Source: Neoscytalidium dimidiatum
Taxonomy: Eukaryota > Ascomycota > Dothideomycetes > Botryosphaeriales > Botryosphaeriaceae
Reading direction: 5' to 3'
Assembly: GCA_037367355.1 (NCBI GenBank)
Contig: CM074697.1
Location: forward strand, 992,001 to 1,056,000
Length of the DNA stretch: 64,000 nucleotides
Below are positions 59,196 to 64,000 of the stretch, in pieces. The translations under genes and the position numbers were made by a program. The notes beneath the pieces were generated by a model. The model had not been told where the DNA came from, searched no databases, and worked only from the letters and a program-made list of their open reading frames with translations. Numbering within the stretch: position 1 is the stretch's first letter; the number at the start of each line of letters is the position of its first letter.

Positions 59196-60102
59196 TTAGT
59201 CTGATTAGACGGAAGGGGACAGCATATTGCTTGGCGTTTGCAGGGTATCAAGTCGATCACATATCATTTGGTGATGTGAATTTGGTGAGGGTGCTCATTG
59301 ATCTTTCTCAGCGTTCAGGGGACATGAGAAGTCCCACAGAGCTCTTATCCAAATAGAGACTTTTCATTGGTCCTTTTTCTTTTTTGCGACTGGATTCTGG
59401 ATTCTGGATTCTACTAGGATGAAACAAAGATGTAGAAGAGATTGGAAATGTCCCAGTCGTCATGATAACTCAAAACACCTGTAACACCAGACCACCAGAA
59501 TCGCCCACCCCTACCCATTTCCGCTTTTTCCTTTTCATCATGCATCGGCCGTTGACGTCTACCGTTAAAAGGAATATCTTCCATGCTCCAAAACTATCGT
59601 GGCCGGGTATATGTGAGTAAAAGGATGACAATGATTTGAGCTTATAATTTTTGCCATCCCGACGCATCAGTCCCGAGAAACAGTGACGTGACCCATCAGG
59701 GACTGAATGAGGTGGGACGAGTTTAGACGCCCTGAGACGCCTTGCCTGCATTTCCCTACTAAGGGTGAAGGATGATGGGAGATCTCTGCGGATCTTCCTA
59801 GAGCTTTGATCGGCGGTGCCGTTGTAGCGGAGAGGAATCTCTTGACCGCTTCCTAATCCACCAATCGAAACCCAACTGAAGTCTGCGCAGTGAGTTTTGC
59901 AACTGTTCAGTTAGATTGTCTCGTCTCTAGCAACGAAACGGCGGACAGTATGCCCCGGTGTTCGATGGGGCCATCAGTCCTGGTAAGGAGCTTGGGTGTG
60001 ATCAGACACCGCGTGGAATTGTTAGACTCTTCTGAAGGTGCAGATGGCACGATGCTGAAATGTGTCGGCTCGTTCGATCCGAGCAATATCAAAGTCTGCT
60101 CA
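59196..60102. other. Convergent 3' region with short tandem repeat
   Basis: 907 bp between the convergent vps9 and transcription-factor genes. Contains three tandem copies of TGGATTC at 59391-59411. A perfect T-arm-like hairpin at about 60068-60084 was checked and rejected as tRNA. No gene supported. Confidence 0.5.
59391..59411 (+). repeat. Three tandem TGGATTC copies
   Basis: A 7-nt unit repeated three times in non-coding DNA after vps9. Confidence 0.8.
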
Positions 60103-62759
60103 TCATACCCTGGACGAGGGCGCAAATAACGCATTGCTTTCCTCAATCATGCTTTCGATCTGCTCTGGGCCGTGTGTTTGAAGGCTTTCTAAGAGCTCGT
60201 TCTGCTGTGCTTGATTCAATCCCATACCAGGCCTATCCATGCTCCATGAGGGTTGCTCATTGCCAAGGTAACCACCATATATGGATCCCACAGCTGTGGA
60301 CAGTGGCATTCCAGTGTAATCACCAGTCATATTCTGGTACTGCGGTTGTGAGACAGGGCGAGCGAACATGTCTGAGCCTTGAACGGTTGGGAACGAAGGA
60401 GACCATGCAGGCAGGTCTGAGAAAGAGAGAGACACCGGATTGAACTGCATCTGTTGCTCATATCCTGGACTGGACATGTTCGTCATGCTACGCGGTGAAC
60501 TCATATCGGCTGTTAACGGTAGGGAATTGGTCGGTGTTGACTGTGTCGATTGGATATTCGAATGGGGAGATTGCTGGTACATAGTGAAGTCGGGCGTGTT
60601 TGGATCATTTGCCATGTTGAAATCGACCTTTGTTTGCGGTGATATATAACCGAACGGGGCCTCGGAACGTTCGGGGGGAGTGGACAGCGAGCCTGTAGAT
60701 ACGGTGGCTGGACTCATAGTTCGAGACCTGGTGCTACCGTCATCTCTAGTGCTTGGAGAAGCAGCAGAAGCAGTGTCAGACGGGGAGTTCGCGGATATCG
60801 GGACATCTCCTTTCTTCTCGTACACCTTTAGGCAGGCTGCAATGAGATTTTGATAAAGCACCATTGCTGACGCAACACCTGGCCACCTTTCCGAAGCTAG
60901 CTCGATTGCTTCCAAAGCGACTTTCAGATGGCGATCAACGTCTTCTCGAGAGTGCATCCGGCGGACTTCAGCATAGGAGAGCGACCACAGCATGGTGTTG
61001 ATAGCCATGAAAATTGATTGAGTGAAAATCCAGGTGAGTTCAACGCTCCTCGTTTCGATTTGCTTCCGCTGCATGTAAATGTTGTATTCACATGCATCGT
61101 AGCATTGAATCGCTGCACGAACGGAAGGTCTAGGGACCTGTGGTGAGGGGCGAAACAAGAAGACAATCATCGTGTTGTACCTTCCGATAAACCTGTACAT
61201 GCCCACGACTGTCAGTAGCTGAGAAGACTGTATAGCGAGAAAGAACACGCACCAAACCTTGTTGAGACCAGATCCACCATCAACCTCAGGGCTTGTGTCT
61301 CTCCATGCAATTAGTTTGGCTTCCATCTGTTGAAACCAGGGGTCTTGGTCGTCTTTAGGCTCTGGTCTCTTTTTCTGGTAGAGCTTTCTCCGAATCTCCA
61401 ACTGCAACAATCTCATACGGAAGAAGTGAATTGCTATCCACTTCTTAAGACAGGGCTGAGCGGGTAATATTCCAGTAGGCGTGATATACTGATCTTCAAC
61501 CATGGAGAAGAACTGAAGGTCAAAGTGTTCCTGGCGTGTGGCCATGATTGCCGGGCGACCGAGGCTATGTGCCAGACCAAGGTCCATGACAAGGATGCAC
61601 CAGAAGACACGTCTCCTCATATCCACCTCAAGGGGATTGGCCAACTTTCCACCTTTCCCCAGAACAACGGTCTTTTCCTCGTTCAGGCCTAGTGCTTCGG
61701 CGAGCCTAACGGCAAGACCAACGATGTAATAAACGGCGGTACGGGTCGGGGTAGTAAGGGAATAGCCAGCAATGAGACAAAAGCACTGAATGGTCCCGAT
61801 GTCCATTGGTTTCACAGCATCCTCGAGGTAGCGCAAGGCGGCGAGATAATATGCATCTGCCAGGCCAGCATACTGGGTATCCATTTTCTGGAGGCTGATT
61901 GCGATCACCATCCGGACCATAAAGTGTTGGTATGCGCTAGCAGCATTGTTGTAGACAGCCTCGACGTCCTGCAGAAAGGACGGTTCGTGGAGTACAGGAT
62001 ACATAGGTTGGACTACGAGCACGGCGCATGAGTGAAATTCGAGGGAAGATAATCAGGCCTGGAACGCTTACCCTTCAGATAGAAAAGCTGGACCAACAAA
62101 TCCGTCAAGTCGCGCGTGGGCAGCTCCTCGGCGGCTACGTCGCTCACGAGCGGATAGACCTTGGACGTTGGCTTGGCATCCTCCTGTTGGAAACGTTCCT
62201 TCACGAAGCGGGCATGTGAGTCTGGCACGATGTCGGAAATGCTCTTGGAATCGGTGAACTGTTTAGCCAGCTGCATGACCAGCTTGACAATGGCAATGCC
62301 GCTTGACGGGCCGAGGAAGCGGTTCTCATCGTTCTCTCGTATGCGCACAGCAGCGGCAGCGCGCACGACGTCCTCGGGGTCAGGCTCATAGTCGTCTTTC
62401 TCCAGCTCCTCCAGCTGACGCTCCAAGTCACGAACCTTGTGCTGCAGATGGACAACGTAGTGGCGCGGGATCTTCGCGTTCTTGGCGGGATCGAAGTACT
62501 CGCAATGAGCGTTGTTGCGCTCGCAGGGGCCGCAGCGCGGAAGGCCAGGGTCGCATCTCGTTTTCCTCTGGGAACGGGCAGTCAGCAGCAGTCTAGCAGG
62601 GCCGTGGGGGGGCAGGGGAACTTCATGACATACGGTGCGGCAGCGCACGCAAGCCGTCAGCGTGTGGGCAATGCGGGGCCCCGATTGCGACTCGGTGGCG
62701 AGGCGCTTGCCGGCGGGGGCAGACGACGACGACGGGGGCGGGATCACGGCAGCGTCCAT
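60103..62759 (-). CDS. Zn2Cys6 transcription factor with Fungal_trans domain
   Basis: Nuclear DNA-binding regulator of the fungal binuclear-cluster class. Exons on the minus strand are 62759-62634, 62567-62072, 62012-61253 and 61192-60103, giving 823 residues. The zinc cluster, assembled across the first intron, is CVRCRT then RKTRCDPGLPRCGPCERNNAHC (C-X2-C-X6-C-X6-C-X2-C-X6-C), followed by a linker and a short coiled coil (HLQHKVRDLERQLEELEKD). The Fungal_trans middle region includes MDTQYAGLADAYYLAALRYLE, TPTRTAVYYIVGLAVRLAEALG, DMRRRVFWCILVMDLGLAHSLGRP and KKWIAIHFFRMRLLQLE. The C-terminus is Ser/Pro/Gln-rich, like an activation region. The 60-nt third intron is in frame without a stop. 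An upstream in-frame ATG at 62846 would add 29 residues. The target pathway is unknown. Confidence 0.9.
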
Positions 62760-63293
62760 CGTCACAGAACTGCTATGTGAGGAGGCAGGCCGCGCTGGGC
62801 CATGGCGGAGGTTGAGGGCGGGACTTGGAGCAAGGCTCGCAGGCATTCGGCGGCGGGATCGTCAAAGCGGCGGCGGCGGCGGCGGCGGCGCCATGCTCAC
62901 AAGCAGGGCTGGCCGCCGCACGCTGCGCTACAGCCCTGGGGGCCCATCCCGGCGCTGATAGGTAGATACGCCCGGACACACAGGCCTGGCTCATCTTTCT
63001 CGCGCCCACAGCATCCGCAGTCAGCAAGCACATCAGCTCCAGCATCAGCTCCACGCGGTCCGACTGCCCCCATATCGCCCTCCGAGGCTCCCACCACCTG
63101 CCTGAATTGCTGCCTGCCGCCCGCAGCCCCAAGCACGCCCCTCCGCGTCACCCCAGCACCCCTGTGCTCCCGCCTTACCGCTGCCCGGTGAGTCGTTACG
63201 CCTGTGCTCCACCCCGCGAGCCTTCAGTCCAAGCGCAGCCGCATGCGCTCTGCTCGCGCCCCTCCTCTCTCGGCCTCGAGCCCACCCGCTAAT
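62760..63293. promoter_or_regulatory. Divergent promoter between two Zn2Cys6 genes
   Basis: 534 bp shared upstream region of two head-to-head regulators. Contains a CGG triplet repeat at 62868-62890. CGG is the half-site bound by many Zn2Cys6 proteins, so the repeat could bind either product, but it may be simple low-complexity DNA. Confidence 0.45.
62868..62890. repeat. CGG triplet repeat
   Basis: 23 nt of uninterrupted CGG/GGC triplets between the two divergent transcription-factor genes. Confidence 0.85.
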
Positions 63294-64000
63294 ATGAGTT
63301 CAGACGAGCATACTTCCTCCGCTGCCGACGGCGCCCTGATGGTGCTGGAGACGCCTCTGCTCCGAGTCAGTCGACCTGTAGCCGCCTGTTCGAGATGTCG
63401 CAGTGCCAAGGTCAAGTGCGACGGCAAGCTGCCCGCCTGCACCGCCTGTGAAAAGGCCAATCGCGCTGCCGAGTGCTCCAGCACGAACGACCAGTTCGCG
63501 CGCGGCAAGGAGCGCAGTTATGTCGCCACTCTGGAGGCTCGCGTTGAAAAGCTCGAAAAGCGCCTGCAGGAAGCCCGGTCCCGTCGGCAGTCATCCGTGA
63601 CCATGACCGAGGCTGATGTCCAGCAAACGCCTCGTCCCGCGCCGCCTCAAGATGCCTCAAAGGCAAAGGACAGAGCAGCCCGCCGCAAAGAGGAGGCCGA
63701 CATCAACGACCTTGTTTCTGATTTTGGTCTGCTGTAAGTTTCCTCAGAATTTCCCTGCTCATTCCCCAGCTAAATCGTATCAGGTCAGTCAATGCCACGG
63801 CCCGCGACTTCTATGGCTTCACGTCGGCAATGTCGTATGCTCGCCTCATCCTGGCTGCTTCCACCAAGGAGCCGCTCCCTTCGGGCATGGCGAAGAGTCT
63901 TCCGCCAAGATACGCCGTGACCCATCTTATCCAGCACTACATGAACACCATGTCCGTGCTCCTTCCTATCATAGATGAGACCACTTTTTACGCCTCTGTC
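63294..64000 (+). CDS. Second Zn2Cys6 transcription factor, cut by the window end
   Basis: Exon 63294-63733, a 50-nt intron (63734-63783) and the beginning of the next exon. The zinc cluster is CSRCRSAKVKCDGKLPACTAC then EKANRAAEC (residues 32-61: C-X2-C-X6-C-X6-C-X2-C-X8-C), with the usual Lys-rich first loop and cis-Pro in LPAC. A dimerisation coiled coil (YVATLEARVEKLEKRLQEA) follows. The second exon enters a Fungal_trans-like region (RDFYGFTSAMSYARLILAAS and HYMNTMSVLLPIIDE). It has no stop before base 64000, so the gene continues beyond the window. The ATG at 63294 is the first in this frame after a long ATG-free lead. Confidence 0.88.

Noticed and set aside
60060..60100. Perfect T-arm-like hairpin (GCTCG / TTCGATC / CGAGC) suggesting a tRNA
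   Set aside because: No acceptor stem pairs with the following bases, and no D-arm or convincing anticodon arm lies upstream.

Overview
The window is a stretch of nuclear chromosome from a filamentous ascomycete (Pezizomycotina; a Dothideomycete is my guess, not shown by the sequence). The reasons are: monocistronic genes on both strands; short introns, mostly 46-80 nt, with GTANGT-like 5' sites, CTAAC/CTGAC branch sites and YAG 3' ends; and a gene set typical of moulds (Dicer-like 1, DDB1, an ESCRT Chm7 protein, a heme-thiolate haloperoxidase, Zn2Cys6 regulators). I saw no IS element, CRISPR array, rRNA or convincing tRNA.

Layout. 1-7.6 kb: a TMEM184/OSTalpha-type membrane protein (+) that appears frameshifted, then dicer-like 1 (-). 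8-15.6 kb: two TOR-pathway genes in tandem, tap42 and tsc1 (+), separated by a GC-rich 2.8 kb gap. 15.6-26.2 kb: a secreted GMC oxidoreductase, mlh1 and a secreted haloperoxidase-like protein (all +). 26.6-33.2 kb: a Dpb3/CHRAC-type histone-fold protein (-), divergent from a CLC chloride channel (+), then rad18 (+). 33.4-38.9 kb, all (-): chm7, a 3-hydroxyisobutyrate dehydrogenase and the Pol III subunit rpc37. 39.2-51.1 kb: ddb1 (+), an unassigned membrane ORF (-), an MFS drug:H+ antiporter (+) and the phosphoinositide phosphatase fig4 (-). 51.7-64 kb: a membrane-anchored GH16 Crh-type transglycosylase (-), an ASNSD1-like protein (-), vps9 (+), and two divergent Zn2Cys6 transcription factors, the second cut by the window end.

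Most genes are housekeeping functions: genome maintenance (mlh1, rad18, ddb1, Pol epsilon-type histone fold), TOR signalling (tap42, tsc1), endolysosomal traffic (vps9, chm7, fig4, CLC) and RNA silencing (dcl1). The window does not look like a secondary-metabolite cluster, defence island or mobile element. I found no clearly new system. The points most worth checking are the adjacent TOR genes, ACGCGT boxes upstream of three genome-maintenance genes, likely frameshifts in two or three genes, a 7-nt first coding exon, and a Crh-type enzyme with a transmembrane anchor.

All exon coordinates were worked out by hand from splice motifs, phase and remembered family sequence; none was checked by transcript or database search.
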